Shown here one piece after another: positions 16,235 to 25,276 of a stretch of DNA of 64,000 nt. A program made the position numbers and the translations under genes. The notes below the pieces were generated by a model, which had not been told where the DNA came from, made no database searches, and saw nothing but the letters and a program-made list of their open reading frames with translations. The DNA is from Peribacillus muralis (GTDB lineage: Bacteria; Bacillota; Bacilli; Bacillales; DSM-1321): contig NZ_CP017080.1 in the NCBI RefSeq assembly GCF_001645685.2, forward strand, positions 1,602,001 through 1,666,000, in the 5' to 3' direction. Position 1 is the first letter of the stretch; each line of letters opens with the position of its first letter.

Positions 16235-16289
16235 TTCTTTTTATATATTGGAAAAATATGCTTTTTTGAACCGTTGTGGAGGGTTTTGT

Positions 16290-17033
16290 GTGATACGTAG
16301 GAACGGAAATAATCGTAAGCCATCAATCAAGGATAATAAATTTAAACAGTTGCAAGAAAGTCTTGGTTTTCATTTTCAGGATGAAAACTTATTGAAACAA
16401 GCTTTTACCCATTCATCTTATGTGAATGAGCATCGCCGTAAGCCTTATGAAGATAATGAAAGGCTTGAATTCTTGGGAGACGCTGTACTGGAACTGACCA
16501 TCTCTAAATATTTGTATGAAAAATACCCGATGATGAGCGAGGGAGAACTGACCAAATTAAGGGCAGCTATAGTATGTGAGCCTTCGCTTGTTGCTTTTGC
16601 CAATAGACTTTCCTACGGGGAATATGTATTACTCGGAAAAGGGGAGGAAATGACAGGCGGAAGGGAACGGCCTGCAATGCTAGCGGATGTTTTCGAAGCG
16701 TATATCGGGGCGTTATACCTTGACCAGGGATTGGAGTCGGTTGTGAAGTTTTTGAACAATGTTGTGTTTCCGAAGATAGACGAGGGTGCTTTTTCTCATG
16801 TGATGGATTATAAAAGCCAGCTTCAAGAGCTGATTCAGCGTGATGCTATCGGTGTCCTGCAATATAAAATCCTGCAGGAGAAAGGGCCGGCCCATAACCG
16901 GGAGTTTGTTTCCACCGTCTCTTTGAACGGGGAGGAACTGGGTTCTGGTATTGGAAAGTCCAAGAAAGAAGCGGAGCAGCATGCAGCCGAGCATGCATTG
17001 ATCGTTTTAAAAGAAAAAAAATCAACAAGATAG
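16290..17033 (+). CDS. rnc: Ribonuclease III
   Basis: A 247-residue double-strand-specific endoribonuclease that processes rRNA precursors and small cytoplasmic RNA. The nuclease domain contains the signature [14 protein letters not shown], and further acidic residues lie in [12 protein letters not shown]. The C-terminal double-stranded-RNA-binding domain (about 170-240) includes [15 protein letters not shown] and [14 protein letters not shown]. The frame opens at 16248, but GTG at 16290 is the better start: GGAGGG (16278-16283) lies 6 bases before it and the length then agrees with B. subtilis (249). smc begins 25 bases after the stop. Confidence 0.95.
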   Translation: MIRRNGNNRKPSIKDNKFKQLQESLGFHFQDENLLKQAFTHSSYVNEHRRKPYEDNERLEFLGDAVLELTISKYLYEKYPMMSEGELTKLRAAIVCEPSLVAFANRLSYGEYVLLGKGEEMTGGRERPAMLADVFEAYIGALYLDQGLESVVKFLNNVVFPKIDEGAFSHVMDYKSQLQELIQRDAIGVLQYKILQEKGPAHNREFVSTVSLNGEELGSGIGKSKKEAEQHAAEHALIVLKEKKSTR

Positions 17034-17057
17034 TTGAACAGTAGAGGAGGAAAGGTC

Positions 17058-20000
17058 ATGTTCCTCAAACGCTTGGACGTTGTAGGATTTAAATCTTTCG
17101 CAGAAAAGATATCGATTGATTTCGTACCTGGTGTCACGGCAGTGGTTGGACCGAACGGAAGCGGTAAAAGTAATGTGACCGATGCAGTCCGATGGGTACT
17201 TGGAGAGCAGTCTGCGAAATCGCTTCGTGGCGCAAAAATGGAAGATATCATTTTTTCGGGAAGTGACACAAGGAAAGCGTTGAATTTTGCAGAAGTATCC
17301 TTGACCCTTGATAACGAGACCAATTCCCTGCCGATAGACTTTCATGAAGTCAGTGTGACAAGGCGGGTATATCGATCGGGAGAAAGTGAATTTTTCATAA
17401 ATAATCAAGGATGCCGCTTGAAAGATATCATAGATTTGTTCATGGATTCCGGCCTTGGCCGTGAAGCATTTTCGATCATCAGCCAAGGAAAAGTCGAAGA
17501 AATCCTAAGCAGCAAGGCAGAAGAAAGACGGGTCATCTTTGAAGAAGCAGCCGGTGTCCTCAAATATAAAACAAGAAAACGAAAAGCGGAATCGAAGCTG
17601 ACGGAAACACAAGATAACTTGAATCGCGTCCATGATATCCTCCATGAATTGGAGGGACAGGTTGAACCGTTAAAAATCCAATCCTCCCTTGCCAAGGAAT
17701 TTTTGGAGAAAAAAGACGAGCTTGAACAAATCGAAGTTGCTTTGACCGTGTTTGAAATCGAAGAACTTTATGGGAAATGGGAAAAGCTGTCTCATGATTT
17801 AGAAAAGCATAACGAAATGGAGCAGCAAATGGCAGGGCAGCTTCATGATCGGGAAGCGCATCTCAAAAAGCTTCGGGATAATCTGGCCACGCTCGAGATT
17901 TCGATCAATGAGCTGCAGGAAATTCTCCTGAATGCCAGTGAGGAACTTGAAAAGCTTGAAGGCCGTAAAGAAGTATTGAAGGAACGGAAAAAGAATGCTG
18001 CCCAAAACAAGTCACAGCTTGAAAAAGCGATCGTGGAAGGGGAGACTATTGTCGAGCGTCTCTCTGTCCAGCAGCAAAGCGAAATGGAAATCCTCCATTC
18101 GTTGAATTCTGAAGTGAAGGGCATCCAGGAAATCTTACATGAAAAACAAAAGAGCCTGGGGCTCTTCAATAGCGATATCGAAGCCATGATTGAAGCGAAA
18201 AAAAGTGATTATATTGAGTGGCTGAACAAGCAGGCAACGGCAAAAAACGAAAAACAGTATTTGCTTCAGCAGCTCACACAGCAGGAGCATAAAAACGCAA
18301 AACTGGATATGGAAAATGAAAAGTTCCTAACTGAAAGAATGGATATCACCGCAAAAAAAATGGAATATTCCGCTCGGATGGACGATGTGACCAAGCAGCT
18401 TGAAGAGCATATCTCGGTTTTCAGAAATCAGCAGAACAAATTGGATGCGGCAAAAGATATGTATCAAAAGCAAGAAACCACTCTTTATAAAGCCTATCAA
18501 TTCCTTCAACAGGCAAAGTCTCGTAAGGAGCTTCTTGAAGAAATGGAAGAAGACTATGCAGGCTTTTTCCAAGGTGTTAAAGAGGTTTTAAAAGCGAAAG
18601 AAACGCTTAAAGGCATTGAGGGCGCAGTCGCAGAATTGATTAAGGTTCCAAAGGAATATGAAACCGCCATCGAGACGGCCCTGGGCGGAGCGATGCAGCA
18701 TGTGGTCGTCGAACGCGAAGAGCATGCACGCGTTGCGATCTCCTTCTTGAAGAAAAATAGGTTTGGACGTGCGACGTTCTTGCCGTTATCTGTCATTAAG
18801 GCAAGGGAGATTCCATCAAGTCAATTATCGATGCTGAAAAGCCATGCAGCATTTGTCGGGACAGGCTCCTCATTGATCCAATATGAAGCTAGGCATGCAG
18901 CGATTGCAGAGAACCTGTTAGGAACGGTCATCATCACCACTGATTTAAAGGGAGCGAACGATCTGGCAAAAATGATGCAGCATCGCTTTCGCTTCGTAAC
19001 GCTTGAAGGCGATATCGTCAATCCAGGCGGTTCGATGACTGGTGGGGCGTTAAAGCAAAAGACGACATCGTTGCTTTCGAGGAAAACCGAATTGGAAGAA
19101 CTCCACCAAAAACTTTCCGCAATGGAAGCAAAAACGAATCAGCTGGAAAAGCAGGTCAAACAGCTTAAAGTGGATGTCGGTGTTCAAGAGCAAACGCTTG
19201 AACAAACGAGGAAAACGGGGGAGAATCTTCGATTACAGGAGCAAACCTTGAAGGGTGAGTTGCGTGAAGTAGAATTGCAGGAAAGAAACGTGAACGATCG
19301 GCTTCACCTTTATGACTTGGATAAAAACTCCTATATGGAAGAACAACAGCAAAAAACGGCAAGATTAGAAGAGTTGGAAGAGCTTTTGACGTCGTGCAAA
19401 ACGGAAATCGAAGCGCTTGATCGGCTGATTTTGGACATGACAGAACAAAAGCAATCTCAGCAATCCTCTAAAGAAAGCCTTGCTGAAGAAACGAATGAAT
19501 TAAAGGTAACATTGGCCTCAATGCGCGTACAGCTGCAAAACCAAAAAGAGAAGATGGAACGCATTGATTCCGACCTTGAAAAGGAAACAAGCAGGCTTGC
19601 CGAGAATAAGGATGACCTGGGGCTTCTGACAAATGAAATGACGGATAGCTCAAGCGGTGAAGAGACGCTTGAAGATATGGCTCAGCAGAAATTGCACGAT
19701 AAAAATGAGGCCATTGATGGAATTGCCATCAATAAACAAGAAAAAAATGAGCTTCTGTCACAAATTGAAACGCTTGAATTGACCTTGAAAGAAGAAAATA
19801 GGGTTTATAAAGGCGTTATTGAAGTAATAAAGGATGAAGAAGTGAAATTGACCCGACTGGATATGGAACTCGAAAACCGTCTCGACCATTTAAGGGAAGA
19901 GTATACGCTATCCTATGAAGGGGCTAAAGAACAATATCCATTGATGCTGCCTGTGGAAGAAGCCCGCAAAAAAGTGAAGCTCATAAAGCTTGCGATCGAG

Positions 20001-20621
20001 GAATTGGGAACGGTCAATCTAGGTGCGATCGAGGAATACGCTCGTGTAGCTGAACGCTATGAATTCCTGCTCAGTCAAAAGGATGACCTTCAACAGGCGA
20101 AAGATACATTATTCCAAGTCATAGACGAGATGGATGATGAGATGAAGCGACGTTTTTCCGATACCTTCTATTCGATCCGAGAGCAGTTCGAACAAGTGTT
20201 CAAGGCTCTATTTGGAGGCGGAAGAGCAGAGCTGAAGCTGACGAATCCCGATGATCTGCTTCATACAGGGGTAGATATCATTGCACAGCCACCAGGTAAA
20301 AAGCTGCAGAACTTAAGCCTACTATCTGGGGGAGAACGAGCATTGACGGCAATAGCCTTATTATTCTCCATTTTAAAAGTGAGGCCGGTGCCATTTTGTA
20401 TCCTTGATGAAGTCGAGGCTGCGCTTGATGAGGCGAATGTCGTCCGGTTCAGCCAATTCTTAAGGAAGTTCAGTAGGGAAACACAGTTTATCGTCATCAC
20501 TCACCGGAAAGGTACGATGGAGGAAGCGGATGTCCTCTACGGGATTACGATGCAAGAGTCAGGTGTATCCAAGCTTGTTTCAGTACGGATGGAAGAATCG
20601 GAAAACTTTATCGAAGTGTGA
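17058..20621 (+). CDS. smc: Chromosome condensation ATPase Smc
   Basis: A 1187-residue SMC protein (B. subtilis 1186). It works with ScpA and ScpB to organise and segregate the chromosome. The N-terminal ATPase half has Walker A GPNGSGKSN (31-39). Two long coiled coils (about 170-500 and 680-990) flank a hinge around 515-670, containing AVAELIKVPKEYETAIETAL and GGSMTGGA. The C-terminal half has the signature LSGGERALTA and Walker B FCILDEVEAALDE. GAGGAGG precedes the ATG at 17058; an in-frame TTG at 17034 overlaps the rnc end and is less likely. ftsY follows closely. Confidence 0.97.
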   Translation: MFLKRLDVVGFKSFAEKISIDFVPGVTAVVGPNGSGKSNVTDAVRWVLGEQSAKSLRGAKMEDIIFSGSDTRKALNFAEVSLTLDNETNSLPIDFHEVSVTRRVYRSGESEFFINNQGCRLKDIIDLFMDSGLGREAFSIISQGKVEEILSSKAEERRVIFEEAAGVLKYKTRKRKAESKLTETQDNLNRVHDILHELEGQVEPLKIQSSLAKEFLEKKDELEQIEVALTVFEIEELYGKWEKLSHDLEKHNEMEQQMAGQLHDREAHLKKLRDNLATLEISINELQEILLNASEELEKLEGRKEVLKERKKNAAQNKSQLEKAIVEGETIVERLSVQQQSEMEILHSLNSEVKGIQEILHEKQKSLGLFNSDIEAMIEAKKSDYIEWLNKQATAKNEKQYLLQQLTQQEHKNAKLDMENEKFLTERMDITAKKMEYSARMDDVTKQLEEHISVFRNQQNKLDAAKDMYQKQETTLYKAYQFLQQAKSRKELLEEMEEDYAGFFQGVKEVLKAKETLKGIEGAVAELIKVPKEYETAIETALGGAMQHVVVEREEHARVAISFLKKNRFGRATFLPLSVIKAREIPSSQLSMLKSHAAFVGTGSSLIQYEARHAAIAENLLGTVIITTDLKGANDLAKMMQHRFRFVTLEGDIVNPGGSMTGGALKQKTTSLLSRKTELEELHQKLSAMEAKTNQLEKQVKQLKVDVGVQEQTLEQTRKTGENLRLQEQTLKGELREVELQERNVNDRLHLYDLDKNSYMEEQQQKTARLEELEELLTSCKTEIEALDRLILDMTEQKQSQQSSKESLAEETNELKVTLASMRVQLQNQKEKMERIDSDLEKETSRLAENKDDLGLLTNEMTDSSSGEETLEDMAQQKLHDKNEAIDGIAINKQEKNELLSQIETLELTLKEENRVYKGVIEVIKDEEVKLTRLDMELENRLDHLREEYTLSYEGAKEQYPLMLPVEEARKKVKLIKLAIEELGTVNLGAIEEYARVAERYEFLLSQKDDLQQAKDTLFQVIDEMDDEMKRRFSDTFYSIREQFEQVFKALFGGGRAELKLTNPDDLLHTGVDIIAQPPGKKLQNLSLLSGGERALTAIALLFSILKVRPVPFCILDEVEAALDEANVVRFSQFLRKFSRETQFIVITHRKGTMEEADVLYGITMQESGVSKLVSVRMEESENFIEV

Positions 20622-20647
20622 ATTCATGAATGAGGGGAAGTGGGACA

Positions 20648-21673
20648 ATGAGTTTTTTTAAAAAGCTAAAAGAGAAGTTTACGGCCCAGGAAGAGAAAGA
20701 AAAAGAAGTTGAAGTACAAGTACAAGAAATCTCCATAGGGGAAAAATTTAAGCAAGGTTTGTCAAAGACGAGGAATTCCTTTACTGGAAGAGTCAATGAG
20801 CTTGTTGCCCGTTATCGGAAAGTGGATGAGGACTTTTTTGAAGAACTGGAAGAAATCCTGATTCAGGCTGACGTCGGCTTTGATACCGTGATGGAATTGA
20901 TCGATCAATTAAAAACGGAGGTCAAGCTTCGCAATATTTCCGATACAAGGGAAGTGCAATCCGTCATTTCAGAAAAGCTTGTTGATATTTACCAAGGTGA
21001 TGAAGGTGATTCTTCTGGCCTGAACATCCAAGAAGAAGGCTTGACGGTCATTTTGTTTGTCGGCGTGAATGGAGTAGGTAAAACGACGACAATCGGAAAA
21101 CTTGCTCATAAGTTCAAGACTGAAGGTAAATCGGTAGTACTGGCAGCGGGGGATACTTTCCGTGCTGGCGCGATTGAACAGCTTGAAGTATGGGGAGAAC
21201 GCGTCGGTGTCAGTGTAATCAAACAAGGTGAAGGTTCAGATCCTGCTGCGGTCATGTTCGATGCCGTTCAGGCTGCCAAGGCAAGAAAAGCGGATATCTT
21301 GATCTGTGATACTGCCGGACGCTTACAGAATAAAGTGAATTTAATGAAGGAATTGGAAAAAGTGAAACGCGTAATAGAACGCGAAGTACCTGGTGCACCT
21401 CATGAGGTGCTCCTTGCCCTTGATGCAACGACTGGACAAAATGCCTTGATTCAGGCTAAGACATTCAAAGAAGCAACGAATGTCTCGGGAATTGTTTTAA
21501 CAAAGCTTGACGGTACGGCTAAAGGCGGAATTGTTTTGGCGATTCGCAATGAATTGGCCATTCCCGTTAAATTCGTCGGGCTTGGCGAAAAAATGGACGA
21601 TCTTCAGGAATTTGATGCCGAAAAATATGTTTACGGCCTTTTTGCTGATATCATTGATAAAGAAGAGCTTTAA
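20648..21673 (+). CDS. ftsY: Signal recognition particle receptor FtsY
   Basis: A 341-residue SRP GTPase (329 in B. subtilis) that receives Ffh-ribosome complexes at the membrane. A short acidic/basic A region (about 1-40) precedes the N domain. The G domain follows with GVNGVGKTTTIGKL, AGDTFRAGAIEQL, DTAGRLQNK and LTKLDGTAKGG, then ending FVGLGEKMDDLQEFD. The ATG at 20648 gives MSFFKKLKEKF, the usual start; an earlier in-frame ATG at 20630 has no better ribosome site. A strong terminator follows, separating it from ylxM-ffh, which is unlike the usual continuous arrangement. Confidence 0.96.
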   Translation: MSFFKKLKEKFTAQEEKEKEVEVQVQEISIGEKFKQGLSKTRNSFTGRVNELVARYRKVDEDFFEELEEILIQADVGFDTVMELIDQLKTEVKLRNISDTREVQSVISEKLVDIYQGDEGDSSGLNIQEEGLTVILFVGVNGVGKTTTIGKLAHKFKTEGKSVVLAAGDTFRAGAIEQLEVWGERVGVSVIKQGEGSDPAAVMFDAVQAAKARKADILICDTAGRLQNKVNLMKELEKVKRVIEREVPGAPHEVLLALDATTGQNALIQAKTFKEATNVSGIVLTKLDGTAKGGIVLAIRNELAIPVKFVGLGEKMDDLQEFDAEKYVYGLFADIIDKEEL

Positions 21674-21685
21674 TTATACGTTTTT

Positions 21686-21717
21686 AAACCGGAAGAAGTA
21701 TTTTCTTCCGGTTTTTT
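21686..21717 (+). terminator. Intrinsic terminator after ftsY
   Basis: AAACCGGAAGAA (21686-21697) pairs with TTCTTCCGGTTT (21703-21714) around a 5-base loop, and the T run continues to 21717. It is a 12-base perfect stem. Confidence 0.93.
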
Positions 21718-21875
21718 GACATGGCTGTAGTTCAAGTAAGATCCATTGAAGTAAAATGTCCGGCTCCGAATTAGCCAAAACCCTTTATGACCATTAAATC
21801 AGATTGCCGGGTAAGAGGATTAAATAAAGGGACAATGAAGTCAACATGGACACAGTAAGAATGGGAGGAAATAAA

Positions 21876-22299
21876 TTGAGGAAATATGAAATTGAAAAGA
21901 ATGCACCTACATTGGAAGAATATAAATATTTGTGTGATTCTGTGGGATGGACCGATTATATGAATTTTGAAGTGGCGGAAACATCACTTAGGAACTCCAT
22001 CCACTGTGTTACAGTCAAAGTCCAAAATCATATTGTCGGCATGGGTAGAATTGTTGGTGATGGGGCCATCTATTTCTATATTCAAGATATTATGGTTCAT
22101 CCAGACCATCAAAAAAAACGGTATAGGAAAGGAAATCATGAATCATTTGGTTGAATATTTGGATACCCATGCGCCAGATAAGTCATTTATTGGTTTGTTT
22201 GCTTCACGAGGAAAAGAAAATTTCTATGAAAAATATCATTTTAAAAATTATTCTCCCAATATGACGGGGATGTTTACTGTAATTGAAAAAAGTGGTTAA
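21876..22299 (+). pseudogene. GNAT-family N-acetyltransferase, broken by a frameshift in an A8 tract
   Basis: The N-terminal half starts at TTG 21876, with GGGAGGA just upstream, and reads RKYEIEKNAPTLEEYKYLC and IYFYIQDIMVHPDHQ. It then leaves frame at the A8 run 22111-22118 and ends at a TGA shortly after. The next frame continues with NGIGKEIMNHLVEYL and GLFASRGKENFYEKY. Removing one A gives HPDHQKNGIGKEIM, the acetyl-CoA-binding motif A (Q/R-x-x-G-x-G/A), and one intact protein of about 140 residues. So the gene is a GNAT enzyme with a +1 change. It may be a true pseudogene, a slippage-dependent gene or a sequencing indel. The substrate is unknown. Confidence 0.85.
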
Positions 22300-22372
22300 A
22301 TAATAAGCTTACAAATTGACAGTTATCCTAGAAAAGCGTTTTTACAGTCCATATGGGTGCTCCTGATTGGAA

Positions 22373-22591
22373 TGGTTGATCACAGGACCTTATGTTGCTA
22401 TATCGGAGGCTTTTTATCGTTTGTCAGTGAAAAAAGAAGAAATGGAATGTGCCCGAAAGTGAAGATCATCCAGCGCCACGTATCAATGGGTGACAGTTGC
22501 TTGTATCACAAATAATTGGCAGCATTCTTCGTTTTATAGTCCAAAGCTAGACTTGAAACGTCACCTTGAAGCAAGAAAAAGAAAAAAATAA
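22373..22591 (+). pseudogene. Remnant of an unrecognised gene, split over three frames
   Basis: Three successive segments read like one protein but sit in different frames. They are WLITGPYVAISEAFYRLSVK and following (22373 to a TGA at 22460), WNVPESEDHPAPRIN (22443-22487), and WVTVACITNNWQHSSFYSPK onwards to KRKK and a TAA (22487-22591). Composition is protein-like and the joins are local, so at least two small indels have broken the frame. No start or promoter is visible. I do not recognise the family. It could also be chance, but three open, well-composed segments in order make decay more likely. Confidence 0.45.
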
Positions 22592-22621
22592 TGCCTCTAA
22601 ACAAGTGGTAAGGAGTTTTGC

Positions 22622-22650
22622 TTGACATCAAATAAACAAGACGATACAAT
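22622..22650 (+). promoter_or_regulatory. SigA promoter of ylxM-ffh
   Basis: Perfect TTGACA (22622-22627), a 17-base spacer and TACAAT (22645-22650), 47 bases before the ylxM ATG. GGGAGG follows as the ribosome site. Confidence 0.85.
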
Positions 22651-22697
22651 ATAAACTTGTAAAGGGTTTTCACTTAACAGCAGGGAGGCTTGCTAAG

Positions 22698-23030
22698 ATG
22701 CTTGAAAAGACAACGCGGATCAACTATTTGTATGACTTTTATCAATCGTTGTTAACAGAGAAGCAGCAGAGCTATATGTCCCTCTACTATCTGGATGATT
22801 ACTCTCTTGGGGAGATTGCCGATGAATACGAAGTGAGTAGGCAGGCAGTCTATGATAATATAAAAAGAACAGAAGCGATGCTTGAGGAATATGAAGCAAA
22901 GCTATTGTTATTTCAAAAATTTCAAGAGCGTAACCAATGGATTGCTAATTTGAAGGCACTCATTGAAAAGGATTCCTTTTCTAAGGAGAAGCTGCTTGAT
23001 GCAATCACAACGCTTGAGAAGTTGGATTAG
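22698..23030 (+). CDS. ylxM: YlxM-family helix-turn-helix protein, SRP-associated
   Basis: A 110-residue protein of the UPF0122/YlxM family, same length as in B. subtilis. A sigma-70 region 4-like helix-turn-helix is seen as [24 protein letters not shown] (split here: [13 protein letters not shown], then [11 protein letters not shown]). YlxM homologues bind the Ffh/SRP machinery and modulate its GTPase cycle in streptococci; that role is carried over by inference. It sits 11 bases before ffh and begins the SRP unit after the decayed island, with its own promoter. Confidence 0.93.
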   Translation: MLEKTTRINYLYDFYQSLLTEKQQSYMSLYYLDDYSLGEIADEYEVSRQAVYDNIKRTEAMLEEYEAKLLLFQKFQERNQWIANLKALIEKDSFSKEKLLDAITTLEKLD

Positions 23031-23041
23031 GAGGCGGCAAT

Positions 23042-24382
23042 ATGGCATTTGAAGGATTGGCCGACCGACTGCAGAGCACGATGCAAAAGATTCGCGGAAA
23101 AGGGAAGGTCAACGAAGCAGACGTTAAAGAAATGATGCGTGAAGTTCGATTGGCCCTGCTTGAAGCGGACGTTAACTTTAAAGTCGTGAAGGAATTTGTA
23201 AAGCGTGTAAGTGAACGTTCGGTAGGTCAGGAAGTGCTGAAAAGCTTAACCCCCGGTCAACAGGTAATTAAAGTAGTTAAGGAAGAATTGACGGAGCTGA
23301 TGGGCGGCGAACAGAGCAAGATTGCCGTTGCCTCGAAGCCACCGACCGTCATTATGATGGTTGGTCTTCAAGGGGCTGGTAAAACGACGACCACCGGAAA
23401 GCTTGCCAATCTTCTTAGAAAGAAATACAACCGCAAGCCATTGCTCGTTGCGGCTGATATTTACCGTCCGGCGGCGATTAAGCAGCTTGAAACACTTGGC
23501 AAACAATTAAGCATGCCCGTTTTTTCCCTTGGTGACCAAATCAGTCCTGTAGAAATAGCGAAACAGGCGATTGCAAAAGCGAAGGAAGAGCACCATGATT
23601 ATGTCTTGATCGATACCGCAGGCCGTCTTCATGTTGATGAAAACTTGATGGGCGAACTGAAGGATATCAAAGAACTGACAAAACCGGATGAAATCTTCTT
23701 GGTTGTCGATGCAATGACGGGGCAGGATGCGGTCAATGTAGCCCAAAGCTTCAATGACCAGCTCGGCCTGACGGGAGTTGTATTGACGAAACTCGATGGG
23801 GATACACGAGGCGGTGCGGCACTTTCGATTCGTTCAGTCACGAACACGCCGATTAAATTCGTCGGTATGGGAGAAAAACTGGATGCGCTTGAAGCATTTC
23901 ATCCAGAACGGATGGCGTCAAGGATTCTTGGCATGGGTGATGTATTGACCCTTATCGAAAAGGCACAGGCCAATGTTGATGAAGAAAAAGCGAAAGAATT
24001 AGAGAAAAAGATGCGTACAGCGACTTTTACCTTCGATGATTTCCTTGAACAGCTTGGTCAGGTGCGAAATATGGGACCGCTTGATGATATTCTGAAAATG
24101 ATTCCTGGGGCGAACAAAATGAAAGGGATGGACAATCTTCAAATCGATGACAAACAGATCGGTCATGTTGAGGCCATCATCCGTTCCATGACGACCCATG
24201 AAAAGGAACATCCAGAAACCATGAATGCATCCCGCAAAAAACGGATTGCCAAAGGCAGCGGCAGATCGATTCAAGAAGTGAACCGTTTATTGAAGCAATT
24301 CGAAGAAATGAAAAAAATGATGAAACAGGTCACGAACATGCAAAAAGGAAAGAAAAAGGGATTCAAATTCCCGTTCATGTAA
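23042..24382 (+). CDS. ffh: Signal recognition particle protein Ffh
   Basis: A 446-residue SRP54 homologue, exactly the B. subtilis length. It binds the small cytoplasmic RNA and signal sequences and delivers ribosomes to FtsY. The N domain comes first. The G domain has GLQGAGKTTTTGKLA, ADIYRPAAIKQLE, DTAGRLHVDENLM and LTKLDGDTRGGAALS. The methionine-rich M domain (about 300-446) includes SRKKRIAKGSGRSIQEVNRL, the RNA-binding loop, and ends KKGFKFPFM. It directly follows ylxM. No clear terminator was found after it; rpsP has its own promoter. Confidence 0.97.
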   Translation: MAFEGLADRLQSTMQKIRGKGKVNEADVKEMMREVRLALLEADVNFKVVKEFVKRVSERSVGQEVLKSLTPGQQVIKVVKEELTELMGGEQSKIAVASKPPTVIMMVGLQGAGKTTTTGKLANLLRKKYNRKPLLVAADIYRPAAIKQLETLGKQLSMPVFSLGDQISPVEIAKQAIAKAKEEHHDYVLIDTAGRLHVDENLMGELKDIKELTKPDEIFLVVDAMTGQDAVNVAQSFNDQLGLTGVVLTKLDGDTRGGAALSIRSVTNTPIKFVGMGEKLDALEAFHPERMASRILGMGDVLTLIEKAQANVDEEKAKELEKKMRTATFTFDDFLEQLGQVRNMGPLDDILKMIPGANKMKGMDNLQIDDKQIGHVEAIIRSMTTHEKEHPETMNASRKKRIAKGSGRSIQEVNRLLKQFEEMKKMMKQVTNMQKGKKKGFKFPFM

Positions 24383-24467
24383 TGGTTTATTTCAGGTTGA
24401 ACTGAAGCGATGATGCAGGCTGAAGCCATGCATTTCAACACTTTTTTCACCTGTTAAGAAAAAAACC

Positions 24468-24497
24468 TTTACAAACATACAAGACATTTGATATCAT
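24468..24497 (+). promoter_or_regulatory. Candidate SigA promoter of rpsP
   Basis: TTTACA (24468-24473), an 18-base spacer and TATCAT (24492-24497), 39 bases before the rpsP ATG. It falls directly upstream of GGAGGTG, the rpsP ribosome site. Confidence 0.65.
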
Positions 24498-24536
24498 ACT
24501 ATCTTGTGTGAAACTATTCGGAGGTGCTTATTTAAA

Positions 24537-24809
24537 ATGGCAGTAAAAATTCGCTTAAAACGTATGGGAGCTAAAAAATCTCCTTTCTATCGTATTGTAG
24601 TTGCAGATTCTCGTTCACCACGTGACGGACGTTACATTGAAGTAGTAGGAACTTATAACCCGGTGACTCAACCAGCTAAAGTTGATATCAACGAAGAGCT
24701 TGCTCTTAAATGGTTACAAGATGGAGCTAAACCATCAGATACAGTTCGTAACTTATTCTCAACACAAGGCATCATGGAAAAATTCCATGTTGCAAAAAAC
24801 AGCAAGTAA
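24537..24809 (+). CDS. rpsP: 30S ribosomal protein S16
   Basis: A 90-residue small-subunit protein beginning [20 protein letters not shown], the standard S16 start, with [12 protein letters not shown] and [12 protein letters not shown] following. The length matches B. subtilis. The frame stays open to 24504, but GGAGGTG (24520-24526) sits 10 bases before the ATG at 24537. It opens the rpsP-khpA unit, as in other Bacillaceae. Confidence 0.97.
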   Translation: MAVKIRLKRMGAKKSPFYRIVVADSRSPRDGRYIEVVGTYNPVTQPAKVDINEELALKWLQDGAKPSDTVRNLFSTQGIMEKFHVAKNSK

Positions 24810-24822
24810 TCGACGCTAGTTG

Positions 24823-25053
24823 ATGAAAGCATTAATTGAAACGATTGTTTCAGCACTTGTGGATTTTCCCGAAGAGGTCAACGTGACCTCCAAGGAAGAG
24901 TCCGACCGGATTGTTTATATCCTCTCCGTTCATAAAGAGGACATGGGCAAGATCATCGGCAAGCAAGGGCGTGTTGCTAAGGCGATTCGGACTGTGGTAT
25001 ATGCAGCAGGATCTTCACAGCAGAAGAAAATCTATTTGGAAATTTCCGAATAA
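24823..25053 (+). CDS. khpA: KH-domain RNA-binding protein KhpA (YlqC)
   Basis: A 76-residue single-KH-domain protein. The GXXG loop is seen in GKIIGKQGRVAKAIRTVV. KhpA pairs with KhpB (Jag) in other Gram-positives to bind RNAs and influence cell size and shape; the function here is inferred from the family. A TTG at 24820 is also in frame; the ATG at 24823 is preferred. Oddly, no Shine-Dalgarno is seen in the 13 bases after the rpsP stop, so initiation probably depends on coupling to rpsP. Its stop codon lies within the 5' edge of a terminator. Confidence 0.93.
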   Translation: MKALIETIVSALVDFPEEVNVTSKEESDRIVYILSVHKEDMGKIIGKQGRVAKAIRTVVYAAGSSQQKKIYLEISE

Positions 25054-25079
25054 GGAGGGCTAATACCCCTCCTTTTTTT
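25052..25079 (+). terminator. Intrinsic terminator after khpA
   Basis: AAGGAGGG (25052-25059) pairs with CCCTCCTT (25067-25074) and T continues to 25079. The stem starts in the last bases of the khpA stop codon. Confidence 0.92.
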
Positions 25080-25276
25080 GTATCTCAAGAAATTGAAATC
25101 CAGGCTCACATCGCTTCTGAATATGGTTTCTTGTTAAACTTTACGCCTTTTTAAGACGCATCTTTTATCGATTTACGTTATACTTAAGAGAATGGCCCCC
25201 ATTTTTCAAAAAGGTTACCCCATCATACATATTTTTTGAAGGAAATAAGAAATCATAGATAATAGGAGGTGCTGGA

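Larger units (their letters stand above)
21718..22697. other. Decayed island between ftsY and ylxM
   Basis: This 980-base stretch separates ftsY from ylxM, which are close neighbours in B. subtilis. It holds a frameshifted GNAT acetyltransferase (21876-22299), a second reading-frame remnant spread over three frames (22373-22591), and at its right end the promoter of ylxM-ffh (22622-22650). The first 130 bases show nothing recognisable. No flanking inverted repeats or transposase were seen, so how it arrived is unknown. Confidence 0.6.

Noticed and set aside
24383..24467. Terminator after ffh
   Set aside because: GTTGAA and TTCAAC can pair and a T run follows, but the loop is long and unstructured; the evidence is too weak to list.
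25179..25184. TATACT as a ylqD promoter
   Set aside because: The hexamer 17 bases upstream is ACGCAT, a poor -35, and no extended -10 is present.
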